From Candidatus Cloacimonadota bacterium (GTDB lineage Bacteria > Cloacimonadota > Cloacimonadia > Cloacimonadales > TCS61): a stretch of DNA of 5,991 bases. The notes below the pieces were generated by a model that saw only the letters and a list, made by a program, of their open reading frames with translations, did no database searches and was not told where the DNA came from. Both the position numbers and the translations under genes were made by a program. The stretch is taken from NCBI GenBank assembly GCA_021157645.1, contig JAGGWC010000162.1, positions 1 through 5,991 on the forward strand, in the 5' to 3' direction. How positions within the stretch are numbered: position 1 is the first letter of the stretch; each line of letters starts with the position of its first letter. This document shows, piece by piece, positions 5,958-5,991 of the stretch.

Positions 5958-5991
5958 ATCCTTCGACAAACTCAGGATGAAAGTTGTACTG
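5958..5991. repeat. Candidate dispersed intergenic repeat (truncated at the right edge)
   Basis: Bases 5958-5978 read ATCCTTCGACAAACTCAGGAT, flanked by 5-bp inverted arms ATCCT and AGGAT, and continue GAAAG. I recall near-identical sequences of the form CCTTCGACAAGCTCAGGATGA scattered between genes in many environmental bacterial genomes. The higher local GC stands out against the AT-rich surroundings. There is only one copy in this window, so repetitiveness cannot be shown here, and the element may extend past the edge. Confidence 0.5.

Noticed and set aside
5841..5991. A small gene or structured RNA after jag
   Set aside because: There is no open frame with a ribosome site, no tRNA-like fold, and only a weak AT-rich hairpin and short repeats.

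Overview
The window looks like chromosomal housekeeping DNA from a low-GC bacterium. A diderm (Gram-negative) envelope is suggested by a YidC with a large domain between its first and second membrane segments, the form found in bacteria with a periplasm. The low GC, the stand-alone FapA-type gene and the style of the intergenic repeats fit an uncultured diderm of the FCB type (Cloacimonadota would be one candidate). That placement is a guess from memory; no marker here fixes the phylum.

Layout. Bases 1-1208 (minus strand) hold most of a FapA/DUF342 protein that runs off the left edge. A 161-bp intergenic region separates it from the divergent purA (1370-2611, adenylosuccinate synthetase, AMP branch of purine synthesis). 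A 133-bp gap with a candidate promoter precedes a compact plus-strand cluster: rpmH (ribosomal protein L34, 2745-2885), rnpA (RNase P protein, 2886-3200), yidD (3203-3421), yidC (membrane insertase, 3431-5041) and jag/khpB (RNA-binding KH-R3H protein, 5055-5840). The last 151 bp carry no gene, only short octamer repeats, a weak hairpin and a copy of what looks like a dispersed intergenic repeat at the right edge.

How the genes work together. The rpmH-rnpA-yidD-yidC-jag order is one of the most conserved bacterial gene strings. It links ribosome assembly, tRNA 5' maturation and membrane protein insertion. Gaps are 0, 2, 9 and 13 nt, so one transcript and translational coupling are likely. The usual flanks are missing: dnaA is not immediately upstream of rpmH (purA is), and mnmE does not directly follow jag.

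I see no mobile element, CRISPR, defence system or biosynthetic cluster. The most notable signal is in purA. Its nearly invariant phosphate loop has two Gly-to-Ala changes, and the guanine-recognition motif has lost its lysine, while the catalytic Asp and His remain. Jag shows a similar Gly-to-Ala change in its KH GxxG loop.
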